From the NCBI RefSeq assembly GCF_000004825.1, contig NW_008805078.1, positions 1,082,069 to 1,146,068 of the forward strand: DNA of 64,000 bases. The letters are read 5' to 3'. This DNA is from Heterostelium album PN500 (taxonomy: Eukaryota > Evosea > Eumycetozoa > Acytosteliales > Acytosteliaceae). Below are positions 51,125 to 62,923 of the stretch, in pieces. The position numbers and the translations under genes were made by a program. Under the pieces are notes generated by a model that did no database searches, was not told where the DNA came from, and was given only the letters and a program-made list of their open reading frames with translations. The first letter of the stretch is position 1, and the number at the start of each line of letters is the position of its first letter.

Positions 51125-51176
51125 TTGGAAAAATATTTCTCTAGTATTTTTATTTACACATACAATATTTTTCCAA
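51125..51176. repeat. 13-bp perfect inverted repeat
   Basis: TTGGAAAAATATT (51125-51137) and AATATTTTTCCAA (51164-51176) are exact reverse complements with a 26-bp spacer. They lie in a promoter and may be a hairpin or paired binding sites. Confidence 0.7.
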
Positions 51177-51389
51177 TTATGATAAGTGTTTTACAAAAAA
51201 ATATTCACCACTTTCTTTATTATTAATTTACAACACTAATTTATCTTTGATTTTTGTGTTGTTCACTGTGTACTGTGGTACAATGACAATTATTTATAGT
51301 TTGATTAATTTAATTAATATCAAAAAGAAAAAAATAATTTATATAGTAAATCTTTACTATAATTATTTTAGATATTATAAAAAAATAAT

Positions 51390-53293
51390 ATGAAACTATT
51401 ATTAATATTAATAAATATCTTTATTATTTCAATTGTAGTAGTGTTAGTAGATTCTAAACAATATGAAATCAGTTCAGATAAAGTAAAATCTGTTAAATTT
51501 GCTCAAACACATGTTTTGCCTGCATCTGGATTGTCATGGAGTAATTTTACATTCAATTTAGTACCAAATAGAGATACTTTGTTGTTGGTTCAATTTGAAA
51601 CTACACCGACCAGTTCAGCCAATGATATTACTATTATGGTTGATAATGCAACTGTCGCTACTCTTACTCTTAACACTCCAGATAAGATTCCATCAAACTT
51701 TGCCAACTATCCTGCTACCAGTTACTGTGTCGATTGCTACTCTGTTATGATACCTCGAAACCATGTAAAACAAGGAATGGAAATCATAGTTAGTTCCGAT
51801 ACAACTACAGGCCGAGTGAAACCAACCATCATAATGGATACCAATCTAATATTCAAGAGTTTCCCATTCTATTTGTTTGGTGCCAATCCTACCAATACAC
51901 TAACTTGTATTCCCAAGACACCAGCCAAAGATTCACAAGATCTCATCTTTAATACTTGGCCATTGTCATCCGTTGAATTCAAAGAAGCTCCAGGATTCAC
52001 TTGGGACAGACTAGTTTGTCCACCAATTGAAAACAAAACAGAAGCAATGGTAGTCTCTTCAAAAGATGATATTTCAAATAATGATTTAGATAATGTTATT
52101 GCTGAAATCATTAATGAATACAGAAAAACAAATGGTGAATTAAAAGTAAATATAAAAAATAATTTTAATTTTTTTAATTAACTTTTTTTTTTTTTAATAT
52201 ATATATAGTTAAATGTTATGTATGATGTACCAATGTTACCATTGAATTCCTTAGGTTCTGTTGACCTTATCGATAGAATATATGTATCAAACAAACTTTA
52301 TATTTCTGGTAACTTCCAATCTAGATCAAACTATCTAAATGGTCTTGGATTTGCTTTCGGAATTCAATCATTCGGTGCAATGTTTAAGGCTGGGAAGTAT
52401 CCATATCCAAATGGATCATATAATGGTTCAAGTTGGGGTTTCAATAGTCAAATCAATAAGTTTATCTCTCCATACGTTATACCAAATGACGACAACTACG
52501 ATTCCTGTTTAACCAATCCAGATTATTTACATTCAAACGATATATGTTTTAAAAAAGATTATATATCTGTAAGTTTTCAATTTAAAAAAAACAATTTTAG
52601 TTACTTTATTAATTTTAAATCTTTTTTAAGAATGTTTTAAATGATATGTATTATCCAGATTATATTTCAGGTATGATCCAAAGTGGTGTAAATAAAATGG
52701 TTCAATACGATAAGACCAATAAGAAATTCATGTCTTGGGATGCCACTCTAATGAAATCCGTTGAAATCAAACCAAACGATACCAATGGTGGATTCCTATA
52801 TTTGGATGATGGTTTGCCAATGCTAGTGGATGTAGATGTCTATACCATAGTGATGGTACACAATACTGCTGCCAACTCTAAATGTGGAGGTGCTTGTTCC
52901 AACATCTATCCAATTATCAAGAGTCGTGGTAACTTGATGAGACATATCGATCCATCTGATGAAGACCAACGTGATCTCGTAGAGGAACCAAGTCTCAGAG
53001 ATCTCTATGCATTCTGTGCGGAATCTGGTTGTGACTTTTCACTGAGAGCTACCTACGCCGATGGCAGCATTTTTTTGAAACTCCTACAAAAAGGCATGAG
53101 AGATTTCGATAATCCAAGAGGTCCTATACATCAAGACTATTTGAATCCACTCAATCCAAAGAGTGTAACTTATTTCGTTGAGAATATTCCAGCTGATAAA
53201 GTACTCACCAAAGTGGAATTACTCTCAACACCCTATGGATACAAAAAGTACACTGCTAATCCACCAGTTTTATTATCAAAAATAATAAGTTAA
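51390..53293 (+). CDS. Dictomallein-like secreted protein lacking the zinc site
   Basis: Exons 51390-52145, 52209-52568 and 52631-53293 encode 592 residues, with introns placed as in the dictomallein at 46435-48391. A signal peptide (LLILINIFIISIVVVLV) is present, and VKSVKFAQTHVLPASGLSW, PNRDTLLLVQF and the C-terminal KCGGAC, CAESGCDFS and TPYGYKKY elements all align. The region matching HELAHAMGAKH reads LGFAFGIQSFGAMF: no His and no Glu of the zinc site remains, although GSSWGFNSQINKF right after it is conserved. Reading frame and splice sites are otherwise intact, so this looks like a maintained pseudo-protease rather than a decaying gene. It could bind the same glycoprotein substrates without cutting them. 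Confidence 0.85.
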
Positions 53294-53355
53294 AAAAACA
53301 AAAAAAAAAAAACAAATGAATGAATTTAATTTAATTTCACAATAAATCAATCTAT

Positions 53356-54233
53356 TTAAAGTCCTTTATTAATTTCTCTCATTCTTTTCTCCATTTTCAA
53401 TTGTTGGAGTCTGAATTTCTTTTTTTTGAGGAAAAGAATTACAAGTGCAACTCCAATTGAAACAAAGACAACAACACCAACAACAATACCAGCAATTGCA
53501 CCATTACTTAATTTCTTTGATGATGAACAAATGAAATCAGAGGTATCTGTTTCTCCAACATCAATTAGATTTGAGAAATCTGGATCTAAACTGATATAAT
53601 CACCATAAGCTCCAACTGTCATACCAACTACAGCTGATCTAATTTGTTTGGTTTGATCTTCGTCATCTTCAATGATTATATTCTGAATGTTTCTGACCCT
53701 GTTGTCTACGACACCCTTCGAAAGGAATCTTCCATAAAGACTGTTATCTCCAACATTCAATTTGATCCATTGAACACTCTTATCGACAACACCAACACCA
53801 GATGATGAACAAACATCCGATTTATCTGTTTGAATCGATGATCTCATCAATATTTGAATGAGATTCGTTTGATCTTTGAATTGATATGAACTCATATTCA
53901 TTGAGAATTTGATTGTCGATTCTGGAATGAAGAGTTGTTCATCTGCAAATGTGATATTGTCTGAATTCTTGAAATATTCAATCGATACATTTAATAATGT
54001 TGATCTATTGTCTAATTGTGTTGAATAGAAATATTTTGGATTCGTTGATATTTTGCTTAGATCTGTAAAATACCATTTACTGATATTGAATGTTTGAACA
54101 ACATTCATTGTTGCATCCAATTCTCTTACTCCAATGATTTCAATCGATGTTGTGATTAAACTTCCAGATTCTGTTATATTTGTTCCTGTTACTGGATCTG
54201 GGTATGATGGAGGAACTGGAATAATTACAATTT
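53356..54233 (-). repeat. Last exon duplicated at 58246-59128
   Basis: The segment 53650-54125 and its partner 58535-59020 appear identical apart from the two indels and very few substitutions, and the transmembrane-coding DNA is also identical over about 150 bp. The exons upstream share only distant protein similarity. This patchwork suggests gene conversion between the tandem genes. Confidence 0.8.
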
Positions 54234-57200
54234 CTATTTTGGATTTTTAAATAATTAATTAGAATTTAAAATTAATATTATTTTAATATTCTTTACAACT
54301 TACTTGAAGAACACGATGGACCATACCATGGTGATTGACAAACACAAATAGAGTTGATACACTTTCCATTATTATTACAATTTGGTATACATGTTGTAGG
54401 ATCTTTTGGTGTGGGGGTTGGATTGGTTGGTGTTGGAGTTGGAGCAGGTTTATTAGAAAATGTAACTGGAAAACTATTAACTGCTGAATAGACAGATTTT
54501 TTGATTGCATATACCGAAACATATGATGCGTTGATTGGAGGAACATTATCAAACATTAATACATTTCCTAAACTTGTTATTGGATAATCAACATAACCAT
54601 ATCCATCGGAGAAATCAATCCTGACTTTTGTTTCATTGATAAGTTTTCCAAAACCTCGACCAAATATTGCAAAACTTCCACCTGAGCTATAAATTGTCGT
54701 AGAACTCTTCAAAATAGGAATATCCAAAGTAAAGGTTGTTTTAATTGCATATGGGAATGAATTTGTCTTTAGATCTTGAGTGGCATATCCATTATAGTTG
54801 TATAATTGGTCAGCAATTCCAAATATACCAACTGATATAGAATTCATTCCAAATCCGTAAGGCACATTGTAATTTAATATATAATTGAAATATTGACCAT
54901 TGGCAACTGTGAATATAGTTGGAATCTCTATGAAATCACCATTCTCTGAACTCAGCTGAATCGTTGGTGTTATCTTTGTAGCCATTCCTGATTCACTTTC
55001 AATGAGTGTTAAATTGAAAAAAATATTTCTATCTCCGGAACTGACATCGATGGTTGTTGGTGAGAATACAAAATCAGATAACTTTGGAGCAGTTGTATCA
55101 GTAGCTATATCATCATAAAAAATATTAGAATGTAATTCTTTAAAAAAATAGAATAAAAATACATACATGGATCACATGTAACTCTAATTCTTAATTGGTT
55201 TTGATATGTTCCATAAACAGTGGTTAATGGATCATATTCTTTGGTAAATGTATTTTTCAAATCGGTGATAGAATATAGAGACACATTGTAAATACTATAA
55301 GTCTGTGATTTACAAGTTCCAGAAACTGGATAGTTTACTCTATACATTCCATTTCCAACCATACTAGAACTACCAAAATTAATTTTATATGGGAAAAAGT
55401 CGATATCAGAGATAATATTTACTTCTCCATATGAAAATCCAACACCAGATATAGTGAATATCCACCCAATATTTGTTGAAGGACCTGTAGCTGGAACATT
55501 AATAGCAGGAAAAGCTGATATTGCCTCAATCTTTGGTACATAGTAAAAAGATTCTATAAAATTTAAAAATTAATTTTAAATTTAAAGTTTTTATATCTAC
55601 AACTTTCATACCTGTATTAAAAACCTTTAATGCTACTGGTGTTCCAAAATAAGATTCCATCATATATGATGTGAAAACAAAACTATCAATAAAAAGACTA
55701 TAATAAAATGTACCTGGTACACTTCCTTTTGGAATGGTAATATTGATAACATATAAACCTGTATCCCAATCGAAAACACCTTTCTGTTTCACATCACTAT
55801 AGTATGTTGTAACATAAGTTACTAACTCTCGATATGGTTTCGATAGACCAAACATCAAAGTTGTATAGTCATTATCATTTGTTGTATCAAAGAGAATTTT
55901 ACTGAAATTGAATGAAGTAAAATCGGTATAATTGATTGATACTTTAAATAAAAATGTTAGTGATATACTTTGAATTATATCAAAAAAGATATGTAAGACT
56001 TACAGATATAGTCTGAAGGAATAGTTGGGAGTAATTTAGATTGAAGTGGTGAAAAAAGAGTTCCACTGGCATAGTTATATGATCGATAACAAGCATCTTG
56101 AATGTTAAGCATGTAATCAGAGCTTGATGGTGTATATAGAATATCAAAGATTGATAATCCAATAGTGGCATCATAGTATGATAAAATATCATTGGCACGA
56201 TAAGATTTTTGTGAAATAGAAATCGATAAAATTTGGCAAGTGGAGGTAAAGTTTAACCTGAACATTATTTGAGGAAAAACTATCTGTTGAATTGTGCAAT
56301 CATTAATAATTAAACTATAGGCTAATTGATAAATAATGTTATTAATTTACTGAAGAAATTCAAAATTCACCAATTTCTTACCATTTTGCTGTGGTGAAAA
56401 ACTTGGAGGAACTGGAGAAGGTACCTGTGCATTTTTACCACTAGGATAAAATTCAAAATTTGGAATGGTAGATATATATTGATTTAGTGGGTAACTGTAT
56501 CTGTAGTTATATCTTAAGGTAGTAGGATTCAATATCCAAGGGAATAGAGTTGGGTGTGAAATTGGAAGACTGGGGGATATTGTGGTGTTTAAAAATGGTT
56601 TGGCAATAACTGAATATTCTAACTCCACGGTTACCAAATTAAATTGATATGTAGTGTCATACTCGTATGAAGCAGTTGGGACAAATGAATAATATGAACT
56701 ACTTTTTGAGATAGTGTATAGTTGGTTGATGATTGTTGAGGTTTGATCTAGAATATAGGATTTGGCTTCACCAGGTCCAATAGCATTATCGAGGCTTTGC
56801 ACAGCCAAATAAAGTGAATGGGTATTATTGTATTCCACCAATGAAAAAGGTACCGCTGAGTCAAAGAATGGTGGCGAATAAAAATACCAATTAAACAATG
56901 AATTTGAATTCAATACTGTTAAAAAGCTAATCACTGAATATTGAGTCTGCTGATAGTCTGAGAACAAATTCGATCCAGAAGGTGGGTAGATTACTTCACT
57001 TACGACATTCGAAGTTCTACTATCTAATTAGAATAGAAACTATATTAATATAATTTATATTTACTTGTTTTAAAAAATCTTACCTGCCAAAGCTAATAGA
57101 TTTATTATATCAACAGAGGTAGATGATCCTCGATATGAAAGAGTTACTGGAATCGTAGCTGGTTGAGAAAGGTATCCTGGGATTATAGATAATTTTATTT

Positions 57201-57876
57201 TCTGGAATCTTGCATAACCATCAGACAACATTTGACATTTGAATAGTGTAGTTGTACAGTTCATAGCTTCAGCAGGAAGAAAAGGTGGAAAGGCAAACTC
57301 CAAATATGAGTACTGATCAATGCTATTAACCAAAGAAGGAAATCCTTGCTTTATTACTTTAAAATCATTCATATCAATCTCTGTAGATTGGTTTTGATTT
57401 TTGTTAATAATAAATATATATATTTTTAAATTTCGAACACATTACCATAACAAGTCAAATTTGCGGTATAATCAACATTAAAAGTTGAATCTTTCATGTT
57501 GAGCTTAAAAGAAGAAGATGTAACCATTGGATCCATCTTAACTTTCATATCTATATAGAATAACTGTACACCTTCACTTTTAGAGTTCATTACCAAAGTA
57601 AACTCAGTTCCAGCCGGTTCAACAAAGCTAAATGAATATGATGGATTTGAATCTTGACTTTCTAAAGCAACTGTCAACTTGTATGAGCATGTATTCTCGA
57701 GTGACTTTATAGGAATAGTTTCTTGAATATGTGCATTTTTAATTTTAATTCCATTTGTAAAACCTTATTATATTTAATGATTTAGTTTGTGTTTTAACTA
57801 ATAAAAAACAAATAAAAAAAATAAACTTACTGATTGTCAGAAAAATGGTAAAAATCAAAGATATAATACTGTTCAT
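53356..57876 (-). CDS. comC-like surface protein: TIG/EGF ectodomain with C-terminal membrane anchor
   Basis: About nine exons, roughly 57876-57831, 57763-57446, 57380-57084, 57020-56384, 56320-56003, 55940-55612, 55558-55165, 55108-54303 and 54233-53356, giving about 1340 residues. Exon 1 encodes a signal peptide (SIISLIFTIFLTI). A long beta-rich ectodomain follows, then a TIG/IPT-like unit (SSGGSFAIFGRGFGK), a Pro-Thr stalk (PTPTPTNPTPTP) and one EGF-like unit (C..NCNNNGKC.NSICVCQSPWYGPSC). The last exon adds a further extracellular domain, a transmembrane helix (AIAGIVVGVVVFVSIGVALVIL) and a short basic tail. This arrangement is that of the dictyostelid ComC family, related in plan to the Tgr adhesion proteins. 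A role in cell contact or signalling is likely. Some middle exon ends are approximate. Confidence 0.78.
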
Positions 57877-58245
57877 TCTCAAAAAAATAGAATAATGGTA
57901 AAAGTCTTAAATGATGATATGATTAAAATCTAATCCATTTCAAACTAATGAACTAGATACATGTCTTTTAAAAAAGATTTGTAGAATCAGCAAAAATCTC
58001 GATATTTTTAAATATCAAGGATTTTTTATTGATGAATAAAATTTTATCATGAGATGCATGTTTTGCAACAAAATACAGGACCCTATTTTTTGTAAAATCA
58101 TAAAAAAGGTGGAAAAAAAAATAAAAAATAAGATTTTAATATTTCTAAAACCGTTGATTTTTCGTTTGCAAATTATCTTAAAACTGAAAAAATTGATCAC
58201 CTGGTTAACAATTAAAAATTTACCATAATAATATTTATTTTTTTA
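57877..58245. other. Intergenic region between tandem comC-like genes
   Basis: About 370 bp. It must contain the promoter of the first comC-like gene and the 3' flank of the second. AT-rich; no gene or RNA is evident. Confidence 0.5.
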
Positions 58246-59128
58246 TTAAAGTCCTTTGTTATTAATTTCTCTCAATCTTTTCTTCATTTTCATTTCTTGT
58301 AGTTTATATTGCTTTCTCTTTAGAATATATATTGTAGCACCAATCGCAATTGAAACAAAGACAACAACACCAACAACAATACCAGCAATTGCACCATTAC
58401 TTAATTTCTTTGATGATGAACAAATGAAATCAGAGGTATCTGTTTCTCCAACATCAATTAGATTTGAGAAATCTGGATCTAAACTAACAAATTGACTATA
58501 AGCTCCAACTGTAATACCAACGGTTACTGATCGCATTTGTTTGGTTTGATCTTCGTCATCTTCAATGATTATATTCTGAATGTTTCTGACCCCTGTTGTC
58601 TACGACACCCTTCGAAAGGAATCTTCCATAAAGACTGTTATCTCCAACATTCAATTTGATCCATTGAACACTCTTATCGACAACACCAACACCAGATGAT
58701 GAACAAACATCCGATTTATCTGTTTGAATCGATGATCTCATCAATATTTGAATGAGATTCGTTTGATCTTTGAATTGATATGAACTCATATTCATTGAGA
58801 ATTTGATTGTCGATTCTGGAATGAAGAGTTGTTCATCTGCAAATGTGATATTGTCTGAATTCTTGAAATATTCAATCGATACATTTAATAATGTTGATCT
58901 ATTGTCTAATTGTGTTGAATAGAAATATTTTGGATTTCGTTAAAGTCGTACTTAGATCTGTAAAATACCATTTACTGATATTGAATGTTTGAACAACATT
59001 CATTGTTGCATCCAATTCTCTGATCCCAATGATTTCGATCGATGTTGTGATTAGACTTCCAGATTCTGTTATATTTGTTCCTGTTATTGGTTCTTGGTAG
59101 GCCGGAGGGATTGGGGTAATAATGGTTT
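58246..59128 (-). pseudogene. Frameshifted last exon of the second comC-like gene
   Basis: Compared with 54233-53356, one extra T occurs near 58930 (GGATTTCG against GGATTCG, with nearby substitutions) and one extra C near 58592 (GACCCCTG against GACCCTG). The reading frame moves from one phase to a second and then to the third, so the transmembrane stretch (AIAGIVVGVVVFVSIAIGATIYIL) can no longer be reached by translation from the start. The frame of the anchor itself stays open from 58536 to the stop. Confidence 0.75.
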
Positions 59129-62100
59129 CTTTTTAAAAATACAAAAATTATTAATAGAATGAAAACTAAAATTTAATATTAATTTTAAACTTACTTGAAG
59201 AACATGATGGACCATACCATGGTGATTGACATACACAACTAGAGTTGATACACTTTCCATTATTATAACATAATAAATCAATGCATTTTTGTGGTTCAGC
59301 AGTAGGAGTTGGGGAAAGAGTTGGTGTCGGGGTAGTGGTTGGTATGGGGGTAGTAGTTGGTTCAGGTATTGCCCTTATAATAGGAATAACTAGAATGTTT
59401 GATTGAATGTTATTTCTAACTACATAAACTGTAATATAGCTTGCTTGGATTTGTGGAATATTGCTAATAGTTAAAACGGTAGCGCCGATTTGAGAAAATG
59501 TTGAATTTTGATAACCTTGACCATCACGATAATCTATTTTTGCTGAAAATGTGCTCGCGTCTCTACCAAATGATCTACCATAGACAATGATTTTACCTCC
59601 TCTGGCAGTAAGTCTTGAGGATGTAGTTAAATACGGTTGATCCAGAGTTAAAGTTAGTTTAACCGAATAGGGGAAGGCTAAATCTCTTAGATCTGTAGAT
59701 GTATAACCTCTTTTGTTATCATTGTTGTCTGATATTCCACTCATACTTATCAAAAGAAAATCCATTCCGAAACCAAACGGTAAGTCACATTCTGCAATAT
59801 AGGAATTTACAAAACCATTACCCGAAGATAAATATGATTGAATTTCAATGTAATTTCCATTTAGAGAAACTATTTGAATCTTTGGAAGATGTCTCTCTGA
59901 TATACCAGTTCCATTGGTAAATTCATTCAAGACAAAACTGAATGAAATCTTTCTATTCAAAGTACCGACGTCAATTGAATTTGTTGATACATTGAAAAAA
60001 GATAAAGTAGGTGCGTCTCCGTCATTTGCTAAATAGAGATATTATACATTAAAATGATGCAATAGCTTTTAAAGAGTATTTTACTTACATATTAATACAC
60101 AATAAGTATAAACTATTAATTGATTTTCATACTGTGAACCATATATAGTAGATAAGGGGTTAAAAGGAATATCCATTATATTAAGATCAGCTCTTTCTGA
60201 GAATAAGGACATATTCTTCATGGAGTATCCTTGTTCTCTACATGTTGAATTTTTCATAAAGGTTACTCTATATACACCATTGAACTTGTCACCGGAAACA
60301 AGATTTGATATATTAAAATGGATTCTTCTAGGAACCAAGTCTAGATCAGAGATAATATCAACTTCACCATAAGAAAATCCAATCTTGTTTGAAATTGTTA
60401 AATTCCATCCAATCTCTGTTGGTTGATTAACATTCAAAGTTACAACTGTACTTGGGAAAGCAGCTATAGAATCGAGCATTGGTGTACTAAAAAGGGTAAC
60501 TTGTAATTTGTCAAAAAAGTTAATAATAGTAATAAAAATATTAAACAAAATAACCTACTTGTATTGGTAACATAAAGAGAAGCACTACTTCCAAAATATG
60601 TTTCTAGTATAAAGGAATCGAAAATAAAATTCGATATAAATATTCCATAAGTAATCTTTCCAGGTGGAATTCCTTGAGGAATAGTTATATTATTAATGAA
60701 ATATGATTGACTAACAGAATTAAATTCTGCTATTAGAAAATTATTTTTGTATGGTAATGTAATGAAAACCTCTGCATCTGGATAGGATTTTCTCAACTTG
60801 AATTCAAGGGATGTGATTGCTTTGTCTGTGGTGACATTGAAATTATTGTTTGAAAATTGAAAATAAACAAAATCGGTAATATTGAGGGTCACTTAAAATG
60901 AATATGTTAATAAATATTTCAAATTCCAAAGGTATCAATTAACTTACAATAAAGATTTTTTGTTAATGTTTCAAAATATACAAAAGTTGTAGAAGGAGAA
61001 TAAAACAGGCCACTTGAGTATGAATATTGTTTGGCGCAGGCATCATATAGAGAAAACTCAATGGAAGCAGAAGTAGAGGGGAAAACTACTTCATATGTTC
61101 CATTGGTATAGGTTCCATCTATGAGAATATCATTTGCTTTGAAATTTGCAGATCCCATTCTTACTGATAGAATTGGACAAGTAGAAACAACACTAAATCT
61201 AGACATGATAATTGGATAGGATACAGGTGTGAATATAATGAATTGCAAAATAGCATTATAATCTAAAAAATAAATTAAATAAAATTAATAAAATAAAATA
61301 CAAAATTTATGATAAATTAATCATACCATATGTCAAGACAGGAATAGGAGTATAACCATTTCCACCAGGTAAATAATTTAGGTAAGATCCTCCATATGAA
61401 TAATATTTGTAAAGTGGATAGACTACTTTAAAAATATAACCTTCTGAAGAGTAGTTGTAGTAGAATGGTAACATAGCGGGTATATTTATACTATCTGATG
61501 GACTCATCATAACATTTAAATTTGGTGTAGCAATAGCACTCAATTGGAGATAAGAACTAACCAAATAACAATCGAGTTGAGAATCGAATACCTGTTCTAC
61601 ATTATTTAAACTACCAAAATCTTAATAGCAAAATTAATATTTTATTTAATGATTATTTTATTAATAACTTACTGTATGGGTTAAATGTTGATGAATAAGT
61701 ATCGGAAATAAGAGTCGATGTTACATCTATCATATATGTTGATGCTTTTCCAGCCTCTAATGTACCAAATTGTCTACTGTCCATGTATAAAGAATGAGAT
61801 TGATTAAACTCTACTAATCTAAAAGGTGTAACTTGATAATAGAATGTAAAATTATATACAGAAACAAACATTGCGCTTGAATTTTCTACCCAGAGAAAAT
61901 CAAGCTTATCAATTAATGACAATTGATAATCTTGATTAACAGTTGTTCCGGACGGTGGGTAGTGTAACTCATTTTTTATAATGGAACTAGGAACTTGAAA
62001 TAAATATAAAGAATTAAATTAATAAGTATTGAAATCTAATTAGGTTAAATGATTAACGCTTACTTGATGTAGGGAATACATTTGGGAAATCGAGAGAGAC

Positions 62101-62923
62101 ATTGACACCTCTAAATGAAAGTGTCAAGGGAATTGTCGAAGGTAATGAACTAATTGGGGGAACCATTGTAAACCCAACAACCAATCTGGCAAAACGAGAT
62201 CCTGCTTCTGGTGCAACTGCACACGATATAGTATTATAGACTGTAGAACATGCTATTGGACCATCTACATTGGAGACTTCTGGAGGGAATTGAAACTCTA
62301 CTAAAGATACCATATTTGGTCCCACATACATTGTTGGTTTAGAAAAATTATTGATAGTAAATCCCCCCATATCCAACTCTATTTTAAAGGTTAAATATAT
62401 ATTTAATATAAAATAGGAAATATATTTAAATTATATTATTTTACCTTGACAATTATAACCTGACAATACGAAGGTGGTTTCTATAAAATCGATAGGATCA
62501 GAAATACCAAGAGTTATAGAGGTAGTCACAACACCTGGTGGCAGAGATATAGAAAATTGGAATGTAAATAATTGTTTTATTACTGTAGAGGAATTATCGT
62601 AGGAGATTAGCACATTAAGAAAAGTATTCGGATTTGGTGAGACTATTCTAAAATTGTTTGATGTAAGCAACCCTGGATATGAAACAACAAAAGATGATCC
62701 AAAATTACAGTTATTATTAGAATCTTTAAAAGGGAAAGGTTCTTGAATCCTATATGCCAATAAATTTACTGCTACTCCATTTACAAAATCTAAATTTTAA
62801 ATAAAAAATTATAAAAAAATAAATTAATTTTAACAAAAACTATAAAAAATTTAATTTAATTTGGAACATACTTAATTCAAATAAAAGAACTAAAGATATT
62901 AAAAACAAATAATTATAATTCAT
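58246..62923 (-). CDS. Second comC-like surface protein, 3' end broken
   Basis: Tandem paralogue of the gene at 53356-57876. About nine exons encode a signal peptide (62923-62872, YLFLISLVLLFEL) and the same ectodomain order (about 62789-62445, 62384-62063, 61993-61673, 61622-61327, 61262-60947, 60893-60561, 60501-60090, 60029-59192), ending in TIG (GGKIIVYGRSFGR), a Pro-Thr stalk (TTTPTPTLSPTPT) and EGF (CYNNGKC.NSSCVCQSPWYGPSC). These exons are open and spliceable, about 1080 residues. The ectodomain is clearly diverged from the first copy. The last exon (59128-58246), which should supply the membrane anchor, has two one-base insertions relative to the first copy. The product would end early and could be secreted, or the gene is a young pseudogene. 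Assembly error is the main alternative. Confidence 0.7.

Larger units (their letters stand above)
50866..51389. promoter_or_regulatory. Divergent promoter of matrix and dictomallein-like genes
   Basis: A 524-bp interval between two divergently transcribed secreted-protein genes. It holds a 19-bp unit repeated twice head to tail (51080-51098 and 51099-51117) and a perfect 13-bp inverted repeat (51125-51137 and 51164-51176) just beyond it. These could serve shared regulation; nothing else is evident. Confidence 0.4.
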
